From: Caballeronia sp. TF1N1 | GTDB taxonomy: Bacteria > Pseudomonadota > Gammaproteobacteria > Burkholderiales > Burkholderiaceae | Assembly: GCF_022878925.1 (NCBI RefSeq) | Contig: NZ_CP084628.1 | Span: 62,001 to 126,000 of the forward strand | Direction: 5' to 3' | DNA: 64,000 nucleotides | Shown here: positions 44,402 through 53,807 of the stretch, one piece after another | Layout: the number at the start of each line of letters is the position of its first letter | Position numbering within the stretch: position 1 is the stretch's first letter | Made by a program: the position numbers and the translations under genes | Notes under the pieces: model-generated | The model's input: the letters and a program-made list of their open reading frames with translations, nothing else | Told to the model about the DNA's origin: nothing | Database searches by the model: none

Positions 44402-44677
44402 CGTCTCTCTCCTCGTTTGAATGCATGGATCGAACGCATGAGCTAACGTGCCTTCGGTCGATCGCGTCAGCCGTTTTGTTTTTGTAAATGTACTGACTAG
44501 TTCGCATGCGGATCAGTAGGAGAACACCTTACGATCGTTTTTTCTCTTTATGGTCTAGTGGTATGCGACGAAGGTAATTAGTGCTGTGACGCGCCGCACC
44601 AACGTAACGGCGGATAGGGACTTCGTAAGCGGAGCTTCGCGACGATCGCGCGACGACATGATCATCGCGCGAAGATT

Positions 44678-45424
44678 TCAGACCGGACCTTTGAGCGTCC
44701 GATCGAAGAATTCGATCATCGTGGACCATCCGCGCTCGGCGGCCTCTTGGTCGTAGACCGGAAAATCCGGCTTCATCCAGCCGTGCGCGGCGCCGGTAAA
44801 GGTCTCTGCGACATACCGAACGCCGGCCTGCTTCAATGCGTCTTCGAAGCGCTGCGCCATGGATGACGGGTAACTTCCATCGGCGTCGGCCGCTGCGATA
44901 TAGAGTTCGGCCTTTAGTCGTGGCGCTGAAAGATGCGGGCTGTCAGGGGCATCGGTTGCGAGATTGCCGCCGTGAAAGCTTGCCACCGCCGCGAAGCGAT
45001 CGGGATATTGGCCAGCGGCGGTGATAGCCATGCCGCCGCCCATGCAAAAACCGACCGCGCCGATACGTTCGGGTTCAACGTCCGTGCGCGTGTCGATGTA
45101 GGCAAGCAATGCTTCTGTATCTTCGGCCGCCTTCGCGTTACCCGTGGTGACCATCAGCGGCCCGAGGATCGCTCGCACATCGCCCTTGAATACTTCCACG
45201 GGATCGAAAGGCCCATACGAACCGTAGCGATAAAAAAGGTCTGGCAGCAGGACGACATAGCCCGCGTTCGCCAGCCGTTGCGCCATATCCGATACAGCTG
45301 GACGTATGCCGCCCGCATCCATGTAGAAGACGATGGCCGGCGAAGGCGTTGCCGTATCGTCGGTGAAAACGTGAACGGGACACGTCCCGTCGCGAGTGGA
45401 AACGCTCACCTTTTCATAAGCCAT
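44678..45424 (-). CDS. Dienelactone hydrolase family protein
   Basis: The 248-aa alpha/beta hydrolase has the DLH nucleophile Cys127 in GFCMGGG, and the catalytic His in GAAHGWM near residue 220. The family opens dienelactones in aromatic degradation or hydrolyses carboxylesters. I start at the ATG at 45424 (MAYEKVSV); the frame continues upstream without an RBS. The SDR gene upstream on the same strand ends 67 bases away, suggesting an operon. Confidence 0.85.
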   Translation of the reverse strand: MAYEKVSVSTRDGTCPVHVFTDDTATPSPAIVFYMDAGGIRPAVSDMAQRLANAGYVVLLPDLFYRYGSYGPFDPVEVFKGDVRAILGPLMVTTGNAKAAEDTEALLAYIDTRTDVEPERIGAVGFCMGGGMAITAAGQYPDRFAAVASFHGGNLATDAPDSPHLSAPRLKAELYIAAADADGSYPSSMAQRFEDALKQAGVRYVAETFTGAAHGWMKPDFPVYDQEAAERGWSTMIEFFDRTLKGPV

Positions 45425-45491
45425 GATGTCGCGCCTTGAGTCGAGAGCCGTGCTTGGGAATTGTCGAGAGATCATGTGTGAGCAAGACGCT

Positions 45492-46253
45492 TCAATCCTT
45501 GACCAAACCGCCATCGACGACGAGGTTCTGTCCCGTCACCGCTCGCGCCCACGGTGAGAGAAAGAACAGCACTGCGTCGGCGAATTCTTCCGGCGTCGTG
45601 ACACGGCGCAACGGCGTGAATCCGGCGACCATATCGAACACGGCTTCGGGCGTCGCGCTGCTGGCGTCGGTGGTGCGCAAGAGTCCGCCGGACACCATGT
45701 TCACCGTGATGCCGTCCGGTCCGAGATCGTTCGATGCAGTTCTCGTCAACGCGAGCAATGCCGCCTTGGCCGCCGTGTAGTCGTGATACGGCACCACGGG
45801 GTTCTGAAATAGGTTGGTGCCGACATTCACGATACGGCCAAAGCCAGCGGCACGCATTGCGGGCAACGCGGCTTGAATCGTATTGAGCGCGCCCTTGAGG
45901 GCGCCTTCGATCTGCTGCTGAAAGCGCGTCCATTCGATATCGCCGATCTTCGGTCGCGCGTCGCCATCGAAGCTGAATTCGGCAAGCGCGTTGTTCACGA
46001 CGGCATGTATCGGCCGGCCGCTTTTAGCGAGCGCTTCGTCGAAGAGACGCGCGACGGATGCCTGATCCGTGATGTCGGCCTGAACCGCCACGACGCGCGG
46101 TCCAAGCTGCTCGACCAGCGCGTTCGCTTGCGCTTCGCTACGACGATAGTTGATGACGACACTGGCGCCTTCACGCGCGAGGGCTTCAGTGATCGCCGCG
46201 CCCAGTCCGCGCGCGCCGCCGGTGACGAGTACGTTTTGTTCAGACAGCAGCAT
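45492..46253 (-). CDS. SDR-family oxidoreductase (3-oxoacyl-ACP-reductase-like)
   Basis: The 253-aa classical SDR has TGGARGLG at the dinucleotide site, the Tyr-Lys pair in DYTAAKAAL, and VVNNAL for the NNAG motif (NAL instead of NAG). RRSE after beta-2 suggests NADP(H). GGAG stands six bases before the ATG at 46253, which decides the start among several upstream Met codons. It forms a probable operon with the dienelactone hydrolase. Confidence 0.86.
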   Translation of the reverse strand: MLLSEQNVLVTGGARGLGAAITEALAREGASVVINYRRSEAQANALVEQLGPRVVAVQADITDQASVARLFDEALAKSGRPIHAVVNNALAEFSFDGDARPKIGDIEWTRFQQQIEGALKGALNTIQAALPAMRAAGFGRIVNVGTNLFQNPVVPYHDYTAAKAALLALTRTASNDLGPDGITVNMVSGGLLRTTDASSATPEAVFDMVAGFTPLRRVTTPEEFADAVLFFLSPWARAVTGQNLVVDGGLVKD

Positions 46254-46529
46254 CGACATCTCCAAGGTTTGTTCTGGAATAGCCGATGCATTATGCAGCA
46301 TGGGGTTAAGCGGCGCGTAAGTACACACGCGCTTCAGGCGCGCCGCAGCCTCCGTTTAAGGCGTACGCAGTTGCGTCACGAGCAATCTTTGCGTCTAATT
46401 TAGCTAGACCATAGCGTGGCTTCGGACAGCGCCTGCGCGGCTATCAGCCTTCGCCAGAGCGCTCGAAAAAATTGCAAGCCACGCGCTTCTTGCCAGCAAC
46501 CGTCAATGCAGCGACTAAACCCAATTCGC

Positions 46530-47258
46530 TCAGGCGAGATCGACTTGTCGCGGTCGCAGAATCTTTTCGAATTCTTTTCTTAAGATGCAATAGCAAGCGC
46601 ACGCCTGCTTCTCCAGACCAACGCGATCGAGAATTTCAATGCTGCCTCGGCCGTGCCGAATCAAGCCTGCATCGTGAAGTTTGCCCGTCGCCTCGGTGAC
46701 GCCTTCTCTTCGCACGCCAAGGCTGTCCGCGACGCCTTGTTGAGTGACGCGCAAAACCATTGACGGCGCCCGGTCCGCTTGCGTCAATAACCATCGGCAC
46801 AATTGCTGGCGCAGCGAATGATGTCGGTTGCATGCGGCTGTCTGTGCAACCTGTGTCAGCAACGCCTGCGTGTATAGAAGCATTAAACGGCGCAAGAACG
46901 CCGAACGGCCAATAAGTTCACGCAACGCATGAGCCTTGATGCGGTACGCAGATCCGGGAAACTGGACCTGAACACGCGTTGGCATGAACTTGCCGCCCGT
47001 TAGCACCGGCAAACCTGTCATGCCCTCGCGCCCGACGGCGGCAATCTCGGTCGATGCACCGTCCTCCACCATGTGAAGAAGCGAGATGATCGACGTAGTC
47101 GGAAAATAGACATACTGCATTTGTTGGCCGGGATCATACAGGCGTTGTTCGCTACGCAGTTCGATCAACTCCAGATGGCGCGCGATCTCTTTCCACTCCG
47201 GCGCGGGAAGCGAACATAGCAAGGCATTACCATGCAGATCCGATGTCAAATTCAGCAT
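46530..47258 (-). CDS. Crp/Fnr-family transcriptional regulator
   Basis: The 242-aa protein has a cNMP-binding-like barrel at about residues 20-135 and a C-terminal winged HTH at about 165-225 (LRVTQQGVADSLGVRREGVT). The cAMP-binding signature is not recognisable. No Cys cluster of Fnr type is seen in the N-terminus. Its gene is divergent from a 620-base spacer carrying repeated TTAAG/TTAGC motifs and a Pho box. The target is unknown. Confidence 0.83.
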   Translation of the reverse strand: MLNLTSDLHGNALLCSLPAPEWKEIARHLELIELRSEQRLYDPGQQMQYVYFPTTSIISLLHMVEDGASTEIAAVGREGMTGLPVLTGGKFMPTRVQVQFPGSAYRIKAHALRELIGRSAFLRRLMLLYTQALLTQVAQTAACNRHHSLRQQLCRWLLTQADRAPSMVLRVTQQGVADSLGVRREGVTEATGKLHDAGLIRHGRGSIEILDRVGLEKQACACYCILRKEFEKILRPRQVDLA

Positions 47259-47769
47259 GCTCTTCGCTCGTTTAAGCTATCGCATAACCTTAGCATTTTT
47301 TCGTTTGCAGGTTGCTTTTAGCCTTAAGCGGTTGTTGGTCTGGCAGCTGTCCTGTCAAGCGAAAGCTATAAGCGCTTAGCGTCTTAGCAGTCGTCTTGTT
47401 AAGGCGCCATCAGGGGTCTGATCTTAAGCCTTGAACGGCTTTTGTCGAAGTGGGACAGCCAGCTAAGAACCTGCTTCTTTAGACGTTAAGGCATTAATGG
47501 CTGAATTTCGCTCAAGCGTCTTTGAAGATCGCCACCGCTGATTCTTCTTCTTAGAATCGAACGAATCGCTCTGTTGCCAGCCATCGTCGTGAGTCAAAAA
47601 TCCGGGCACGACTATCTGTTGTTTTAGGCAAAGTCAGCCACCCGACCTCTTCCACGCGCCGACCGCATCCTTGCTATCTTGCTGCCGATAGTGACTCTCG
47701 CATTTTCCACAAATGCTCGCCAACACGTGCATGAGCACAACCCAATGCTTTCTAAATAATTCTATTTTC
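47259..47769. other. Non-coding region with recurrent TTAAGC/CTTAGC-type motifs
   Basis: I see no convincing ORF in this stretch. It is AT-richer than the window. Between 47271 and 47575 short elements of the form TTAAG(C), CTTAG(C) and GTTAAGGC recur about ten times (for example 47271, 47289, 47323, 47376, 47383, 47399, 47423, 47486), and TAAGCGCTTA at 47369-47378 is a perfect palindrome. It could be an extended regulatory region or hold an RNA. This cannot be decided from sequence alone. Confidence 0.35.
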
Positions 47770-47803
47770 CTGTCATATACATTTCATCATCCGGCCTTAC
47801 ATT
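47770..47803 (+). promoter_or_regulatory. PhoB box with -10 element upstream of phoX
   Basis: CTGTCAT, the spacer ATAC and ATTTCAT (47770-47787) match a PhoB direct-repeat box; the first half is identical to the CTGTCAT consensus and the second matches at 5 of 7. Ten bases later TACATT (47798-47803) is a fair -10 hexamer, the standard PhoB/sigma-70 spacing. The PhoX-type phosphatase ATG lies at 47881. Confidence 0.72.
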
Positions 47804-47880
47804 CCTCTTTCGACGCTGCACGCGGGCCGAGTACCTATGCAGCCTGATCCCCCGATCATCGATAAAAACAGGAACTTCCC

Positions 47881-49839
47881 ATGTCCGACCGGACGAATCT
47901 TTCCCGCCGCCGCACGCTTAAACTTCTTGCGGGGGCGCCGATGTTACCGCTCGGCGGATTCGCCGCCGCCACGACGCTCGCCGGCTGCGGCGGCAGTGAT
48001 TCCAATGCGGCCCCGGCTGCCACCGCGGCGTTCGCAAGCGCGGCATTCACGTCGATGGCCGCACCCACGCTCAACGATCCCGCGTCGATGGCGACGACCA
48101 CGGTGAAATCGTCACTCAACGTCACGTTCGCGGACGGCACCACGCAAGCGTACAAGCTCGCCTATCAACCGTTCTTCGTCACCGGCGACATGGTGCCGAA
48201 CGGCAGTGGCGGCAACATCCTTGCAGGCGGTTATTACGATATCAACGGCCAGCCGATCATCGATACCTCGGTGCCGGGCAAGGAGCGTCAGTTCTATTCC
48301 GACTGCCCCGACGGCAGTTCGTTGCTCATGCTTGCCAATGCAACGGTGCCGGGCATCAAGGGCAAGACCGTATTCGCCGTGGTGCAGTTCGAATACACCA
48401 CGCGGGATCAGAGCCTCGCGTCGCAGTACGGCCAGTTACCCTCGCCTATCGCGGTATTGACGCTCGAACAGAACCCGACGACGGGCCACCTCACGCTGGT
48501 GAAATATCACAACGTAGACACCTCGAAAGCAAACGGTCTGTGGATCACGTGCGGCGCGAGCCTTTCGCCCTGGAATACGCATTTGTCGAGCGAGGAGTAC
48601 GAGCCGGACGCGTCGAGCATCGCGAAAAACGCGCAGTTCAAGGCCTTCAGCCTAGCGCTATATGGCGACGCGACGCGCGCCAATCCCTACCACTACGGGC
48701 ACTTGCCGGAGGTCACGGTGAATCCGGACGGGACGGCATCGATCAAAAAGCATTACTGCCTCGGACGCATCTCACACGAATTGATCCAGGTGATGCCGGA
48801 CCAACGCACCGTCATGATGGGCGACGACGCGACCAACGGCGGCTTGTTCATGTTCATCGCGGACAAAGCGGCGGACCTCTCGTCAGGCACGCTGTACGTC
48901 GCCAAGTGGACGCAGACCTCGTCGGCGGGCGCGGGATCGGCGAACCTCTCGTGGATTCGCATCGGCAATGCCACGAGCGCTGAAATCGAAGCACTCGCCG
49001 GATCACTCAAGGCAGCCGACATCATGGACATCGCCACCGCGGACCCGGCGGACGCCAGCTACACGAAGATCAATTTCAACGGCACGTTCAACTGGGTCCG
49101 CGTCAAGCCGGGCATGGACAAAGCGGCGGCGTATCTGGAAACGCACCGCTATGCGGCGCTCATCGGCGGCAGCATGGGATTCACGAAGCTCGAAGGCACG
49201 ACGGTCAACGCGAAGGACAAGATCGTGTACACGGCGATGTCCCGAGTCGAGAAATCGATGGTCAAGGGAAACGCGGCCTCGCGCGATGTCGCGGTCGACA
49301 AGACCATCGTCGCAGGCGCCGTGTACGCGCTCAATCTCAAGGCCGGTCAGAAAGACGTGACGGGCGCGGCGATAGACAGCGAATGGGTGCCGGTCGACAT
49401 GGCCGCGCCCGCCGCGCTTGTCGGCGAGGACCTGGCTGCGCCCGACGCGCTCGGCAACCTCGCGAACCCCAACAAGATCGCAAATCCGGACAACCTGAAG
49501 TTCTCGGAGAAGCTGCGCACGTTGTTCATCGGCGAAGATTCCAGCACACACGTGAACAACTTCCTTTGGGCCTATAACGTCGATACCCAAACGCTTGCAC
49601 GCGTGCTTTCGTGCCCGTCGGCGGCGGAATCCACCGGATTACACGCGGTCGACGAGATCAACGGCTGGACCAACATCATGAGCAACTTCCAGCATGCGGG
49701 CGACTGGGAGAGTCCGCTGCATGACAAGGTCAAGGCGACCGTCGATCCTTTACTGCGCGCGAATTATAAAGATCGATTCGGCGCGACTGTCGGTTATCTC
49801 ACTGGCGACGCGAGCAGCATCAGGCTGGCGAAAGCTTGA
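47881..49839 (+). CDS. phoX: PhoX-family (DUF839) Tat-exported alkaline phosphatase
   Basis: The 652-aa protein has a Tat motif (SRRRTLKLLAG) and a lipobox-like LAGC at about residue 35, followed by a beta-propeller of the PhoX/DUF839 family. Characteristic segments are TCGASLSPWNTHLSSEEYEPD (active-site region), GRISHELIQVMPDQRTVMMG and IGEDSSTHVNNFLWAYNVD. PhoX is a Ca/Fe-dependent periplasmic or surface alkaline phosphatase induced by phosphate starvation. The Pho box 94 bases upstream supports that regulation. RBS AGGAA precedes the ATG. Confidence 0.85.
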   Translation: MSDRTNLSRRRTLKLLAGAPMLPLGGFAAATTLAGCGGSDSNAAPAATAAFASAAFTSMAAPTLNDPASMATTTVKSSLNVTFADGTTQAYKLAYQPFFVTGDMVPNGSGGNILAGGYYDINGQPIIDTSVPGKERQFYSDCPDGSSLLMLANATVPGIKGKTVFAVVQFEYTTRDQSLASQYGQLPSPIAVLTLEQNPTTGHLTLVKYHNVDTSKANGLWITCGASLSPWNTHLSSEEYEPDASSIAKNAQFKAFSLALYGDATRANPYHYGHLPEVTVNPDGTASIKKHYCLGRISHELIQVMPDQRTVMMGDDATNGGLFMFIADKAADLSSGTLYVAKWTQTSSAGAGSANLSWIRIGNATSAEIEALAGSLKAADIMDIATADPADASYTKINFNGTFNWVRVKPGMDKAAAYLETHRYAALIGGSMGFTKLEGTTVNAKDKIVYTAMSRVEKSMVKGNAASRDVAVDKTIVAGAVYALNLKAGQKDVTGAAIDSEWVPVDMAAPAALVGEDLAAPDALGNLANPNKIANPDNLKFSEKLRTLFIGEDSSTHVNNFLWAYNVDTQTLARVLSCPSAAESTGLHAVDEINGWTNIMSNFQHAGDWESPLHDKVKATVDPLLRANYKDRFGATVGYLTGDASSIRLAKA

Positions 49840-49973
49840 GAAGCGGCATGCCGGCACTTCGCCGCATCTGCAATAGATGAATCGAACTTGAATCTGCAGC
49901 CAGGCCCGCAGTGTCGCTCACGACCGTCGGGCCTGACGATAAAAACCGCTACGACGCGTTCGCCTCAAGCAAA

Positions 49974-50258
49974 CTACTTGACGGCACCCGACGACATGTC
50001 CGAACTCTGCGGCATCGCTTGCGACGAAGCTTTATTGCCCGGCTCATAGGTTCGGTTCACATCGCCCGGATCTCTGTTCCACGGACTCGACACTGGTTCG
50101 CTGTGGTAGGTCCTTTCGGACGTAGCCGCGCCATGAGCACCACCGCTGCCGCTCCCGCCGTTACCGTTTCCGCCCGCCAGCGCGGGCATGGACACCAGCG
50201 CGGAAACGAGCGAAGCCAACACGCACGAAACCTGGACATGCGACGCAGTCTTTGCCAT
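49974..50258 (-). CDS. Small exported Gly/Ser-rich protein
   Basis: The 94-aa protein has a clear signal peptide (VLASLVSALVSMPALA, cleavage near residue 28) and a mature part of about 66 polar residues with a Gly/Asn-rich start. I recognise no family. The ATG at 50258 follows AAGGAG by nine bases, and hence is preferred to the longer frame from 50282. Mature size and signal suggest a periplasmic or secreted protein of unknown role. Confidence 0.65.
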   Translation of the reverse strand: MAKTASHVQVSCVLASLVSALVSMPALAGGNGNGGSGSGGAHGAATSERTYHSEPVSSPWNRDPGDVNRTYEPGNKASSQAMPQSSDMSSGAVK

Positions 50259-50535
50259 TTCGGAACTCCTTAAGGACCACAAGCCTCGACACCCGTGTTC
50301 GATTCGTCGGTCTGATTTTGATAGAGCCGCGACGGGTCAAACATGCCGCTGCAAAATCAAATACGTAGAAGCCTGGGTGTTGGATGCAGCATTTCTTTTA
50401 TTCGTCAGAGTATGCAGTTGCTTTTCCGCCAACGAGCAAAGACGATCGACGGGTACAAATCTGGCTAAAGCGCTCACTTGGAGCGCTGATCGAGGAACGA
50501 ATTCAGCGCTCGGTCCCGACCATCCAGAGAAACTC

Positions 50536-51285
50536 ATGCTCCCTTACAGCAGACAGGGCCAAGGCGACGTCACCTTCGTGCTCATGCATTTTTTAGGCGG
50601 CTCACACCGTACTTGGTTTCCTACCTTGCCTTTTCTCGACCATGAACACCTTTGCGTCGCGCTCGATACCCCCGGCTTCGGCGATGCCGCGCATATCGAA
50701 GGCTACAGCGTGAGCGAGATGGCCGATCACATCGACGCGACCATCCGTGCATTGCAACTCGAACGTTGCGTGCTCGTCGGTCATTCGATGACGGGCAAAG
50801 TCGCGGTTGTGCTCGCGGCCCGCAAGCCGGACTATCTGGCAGGCTTGATCCTCGTCGCGCCCTCGCCTCCCGGACCGCAACCCATGAGCGAGCAGGACCG
50901 GGAACAGCAACGAGCGTATGGCAAGACTCGGCCGGAAGCGGAAGCGTTCGTGGATGAATCGAGCGCACACCGCTTGCCGGATGATGTTCGCGAAGTCGCA
51001 ATCCACGATGCCCAACGCGTCGATCTCGTTGCCTGGCGCGCATGGGTGGATGGCGGCAGCAAGGAGGATTGGAGCGATCGCATCGGTACGCTCGATTATC
51101 CGGCGTTGCTCGTTTGCGGCGCGGACGATAAGCAAGTGCCCGGTCCGGACGAGCAACGCATGACAACATTGAAGCATTTTCCGAATGGCAGCGTGAGCGT
51201 GATCGATGGCGCAGGCCACCTCATGCCCTTGCAGACGCCGCGGATCTTGGCACAGGAGATGCTGAAATTCGCAAAGGCGCTTTAG
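50536..51285 (+). CDS. Alpha/beta-fold hydrolase
   Basis: The 249-aa hydrolase has the nucleophile elbow VGHSMTG (Ser84), the oxyanion segment MHFLGGS and the catalytic His in GAGHLM near residue 228. The PLQTPRILAQEML C-terminus is typical of the family. I start at the ATG at 50536. The upstream frame to 50188 appears non-coding. An SDR gene follows 47 bases downstream and may be co-transcribed. Substrate unknown. Confidence 0.82.
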   Translation: MLPYSRQGQGDVTFVLMHFLGGSHRTWFPTLPFLDHEHLCVALDTPGFGDAAHIEGYSVSEMADHIDATIRALQLERCVLVGHSMTGKVAVVLAARKPDYLAGLILVAPSPPGPQPMSEQDREQQRAYGKTRPEAEAFVDESSAHRLPDDVREVAIHDAQRVDLVAWRAWVDGGSKEDWSDRIGTLDYPALLVCGADDKQVPGPDEQRMTTLKHFPNGSVSVIDGAGHLMPLQTPRILAQEMLKFAKAL

Positions 51286-51332
51286 CCACGACGACTTGCG
51301 TGGTTGCGGAATTAATCAACTAAGGGGAATTC

Positions 51333-52130
51333 ATGGACTTGGGAATTAGGGGGCGCGTGGCGCTCATCACCGGCGCGAGCGGCGGCATCGGTCTCGCGGT
51401 TGCAAAACAATTGAGTGAGGAAGGCGTGCATCTGGTGCTGTCGGACGTGGATCAGCAAAAGCTCGAAAAGGAAAGCGGCGCGCTCGCGCAATCCAGCTTG
51501 TTGATTGCGGCCGATATGACCAGGCAACAAGAGGTAGACGATCTCGTCAAGCGAGGCACGGAACGATTCGGGCAGATCGATATCGTGGTTCATACGGCTG
51601 GCGTTACCGGCGCAAAAGGCGATCCGCTCGAACTGGCGGATGCAGACTACGAGGAAGCTTGGGCGACCGACTTTTTTTCGGCTGTACGTGTGGCTCGTGC
51701 GGCCATTCCGCCCATGCGTGCGAAAGGCTGGGGGCGCTTCGTTTGCATCACGTCCGAGAACGCGGTGCAGCCTTACTGGGAAGAGGCGGTGTACAACGTT
51801 GCCAAGGCCGCGCTTGCTGCATTCATCAAAAATCTGTCCTACAAAGAGGCTGCACACGGCGTGCTGTGCAATACCGTCTCGCCTGCATTCATCGAAACCG
51901 GCATGACGAACGGTATGATGGAAAAACGCGCCAAGCAAATGGGCGTGTCCTTCGACGAGGCGGTCAAGAGTTTTCTCGACGAGGAACGGCCGGGAATCGT
52001 TCAAAAGAGACGAGGTCAGCCCGAGGAAGTCGCGGCGGCCATCGCTTTGCTGGTTTCGGATCGTGCGTCCTTCATCAACGGTAGCAACGTTCGGGTGGAT
52101 GGCGGCTCGGTTCAGGCAATCCAAAACTGA
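51333..52130 (+). CDS. SDR-family oxidoreductase
   Basis: The 265-aa classical SDR has TGASGGIG, HTAG for the NNAG motif, CITSEN for the Ser and YNVAK as the catalytic Tyr-Lys. SDVD after beta-2 suggests NAD(H). AAGGGG precedes the ATG by six bases. It follows the alpha/beta hydrolase gene and converges with a LuxR-type gene. Confidence 0.86.
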   Translation: MDLGIRGRVALITGASGGIGLAVAKQLSEEGVHLVLSDVDQQKLEKESGALAQSSLLIAADMTRQQEVDDLVKRGTERFGQIDIVVHTAGVTGAKGDPLELADADYEEAWATDFFSAVRVARAAIPPMRAKGWGRFVCITSENAVQPYWEEAVYNVAKAALAAFIKNLSYKEAAHGVLCNTVSPAFIETGMTNGMMEKRAKQMGVSFDEAVKSFLDEERPGIVQKRRGQPEEVAAAIALLVSDRASFINGSNVRVDGGSVQAIQN

Positions 52131-52170
52131 TTTCGATTCGAAGCGCGCACGCTCGCCAGACATGCGCGCT

Positions 52171-53652
52171 TCAAAGCCAGCCCATTGCCGATGCCTTGAG
52201 CGTTGCCGCCGCGCGTGTCGAGCATTCGAGTTTGCGAAAAATATTCTCTACGTGTGTGCGCACCGTGCTTGGACTCAAGACGAGTTCGCGTGCGGCTTCC
52301 TTGTTACTCGCGCCGCGTGAGATCGCTTTCAAGACGTCGATCTCTCGCACGGAGAGCAGCGCACGCGACGGAGCATCGCTTACCTGATGTCTTACGGGAG
52401 CGTCGGCGTCGGTGAGCAGCGCATCGACCGCATTGGCATCGACGCGGCCTTTAGCGACTTCGTCGAGCATTCTCTGTGCGGCCTCATTGGGTGAAAGCGC
52501 CGCTCGCCACGGACGCAGTGAACGAAGCGCCACCCACGCAACAGACGCGGCCAGCACGCGCGCTTCCAACCCAAGCGCCTGATCGCGCACGCCGCGAAAA
52601 TAGCCCGAGCCGTCGAGGCGTTCATAGGCATACGATGCGACCTCCGCCGCTTCACCTATCGCGCCCGCCAGACGTCCCGCACGCGACGTCCAGTACGGCA
52701 CCAGACGCACCTTTTCCCACGCGCTTTCGCTCAAACGCTCCGGTTGATTCCACACCGCGTTAGGCACCGACGCGCGGCCAATGCCGTGGATCAACCCGGC
52801 GTGATAGACCCGGGCGCGCGATTCATCGCTCGAGGTGAGCCGGGCGCACGCCGCCAGTGCCGTCGATGCAACCGCGCGCGAGAAGCCCGTCATCCACGGA
52901 AGTTTGAGGTCGATGACGTCTGCGATCAACTCCGGCGAAGTGGTCTGCCGCATGTGCGCGGTTGAAAGAACCGCATCGATTTCGGCGGGCGTCAGGCAAT
53001 TTAACTCCTTCAGCCAGTGCACCGCATGGCGCTTCGCATATCCTACAAGCACTGCCGGATAGCGCATGTCAGCGCGCTTCGCGATTTTAGCGAGCGCCCC
53101 GTCCACGCCATACACGCGGCTGTAAATTTCCAGATCGCCCGCTAGCGAGACGATGGACACAGGCACGGGAACCGCTTCGTGCGTGAGATGCGAAGGCAAG
53201 CCGCGACCGTCCCACGTCTCGAAGATGTGCCGCAACGCCGTTTCGGTCGCGCGCGCGAGTCCGAGCATGCGCGCCACTTCTCCCGCGACCTCGCAATGGG
53301 TCACGGCAAGCGGCGTGAGCGCCGCGCCAGCGTCGCCGAGCGCTTCGAGCGGTTCCGCCCAATCCGGATGATCCTCGAGCATGGCCTGGCGAAACGCTAC
53401 ATCGTCACCGAAAACCTGCGCGAAGCCCGACGCATTTGCCGTGCAACCGGACCAGCGCAGCAACGCCGCCTCGCGCACTACGTCGGCATTCGCGATCGCG
53501 AGACCGGCCGCACTCGCCAGACGCGAGGCGAGCCACGCCGTACGAGGCGAGTGGTCGGTTGGCTGCCCCATGCTCAAGTCACCGATGAAGGCGAGCGCCT
53601 TCACACAATCGAACACGAGCAAGGGAGACTGGCCGGCTTCCTGATCAGTCAT
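52171..53652 (-). CDS. LuxR-family regulator with two degenerate HD-GYP-like domains
   Basis: The protein of about 493 aa has two HD-GYP-like segments and a C-terminal NarL/LuxR HTH (LSVREIDVLKAISRGASNKE and LSPSTVRTHVENIFRKLE). In the first segment the GYP-region reads HIFETWDGRGLPSHL. In the second, HGIGRASVPNAVWNQPERL and AYERLDGSGYFRGV replace the usual HDIGK and HHERxDGxGYP. The metal-binding HD pairs are thus altered in both. Probably a sensor rather than an active c-di-GMP phosphodiesterase. The start is uncertain: ATG at 53652 or an upstream one at 53703. Confidence 0.78.
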   Translation of the reverse strand: MTDQEAGQSPLLVFDCVKALAFIGDLSMGQPTDHSPRTAWLASRLASAAGLAIANADVVREAALLRWSGCTANASGFAQVFGDDVAFRQAMLEDHPDWAEPLEALGDAGAALTPLAVTHCEVAGEVARMLGLARATETALRHIFETWDGRGLPSHLTHEAVPVPVSIVSLAGDLEIYSRVYGVDGALAKIAKRADMRYPAVLVGYAKRHAVHWLKELNCLTPAEIDAVLSTAHMRQTTSPELIADVIDLKLPWMTGFSRAVASTALAACARLTSSDESRARVYHAGLIHGIGRASVPNAVWNQPERLSESAWEKVRLVPYWTSRAGRLAGAIGEAAEVASYAYERLDGSGYFRGVRDQALGLEARVLAASVAWVALRSLRPWRAALSPNEAAQRMLDEVAKGRVDANAVDALLTDADAPVRHQVSDAPSRALLSVREIDVLKAISRGASNKEAARELVLSPSTVRTHVENIFRKLECSTRAAATLKASAMGWL

Positions 53653-53807
53653 GGGATGACCACGGGAGTTTTGCAGCGGAAATGCGCCCACTATACGCGA
53701 CATCGATTTCCCATAGCCTCGGTCATTCGACCGATGCACAGTGCACGCGCGAGGTGCAAAGATCTCGGTCATCGTGAAGCGCCAACCAGTCATTGCAAGG
53801 AGTCACC

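Noticed and set aside
44548..44590. tRNA-like sequence TGGTCTAGTGGTATGCGAC
   Set aside because: It resembles a D-arm, but no matching acceptor stem, anticodon arm or T-arm follows.
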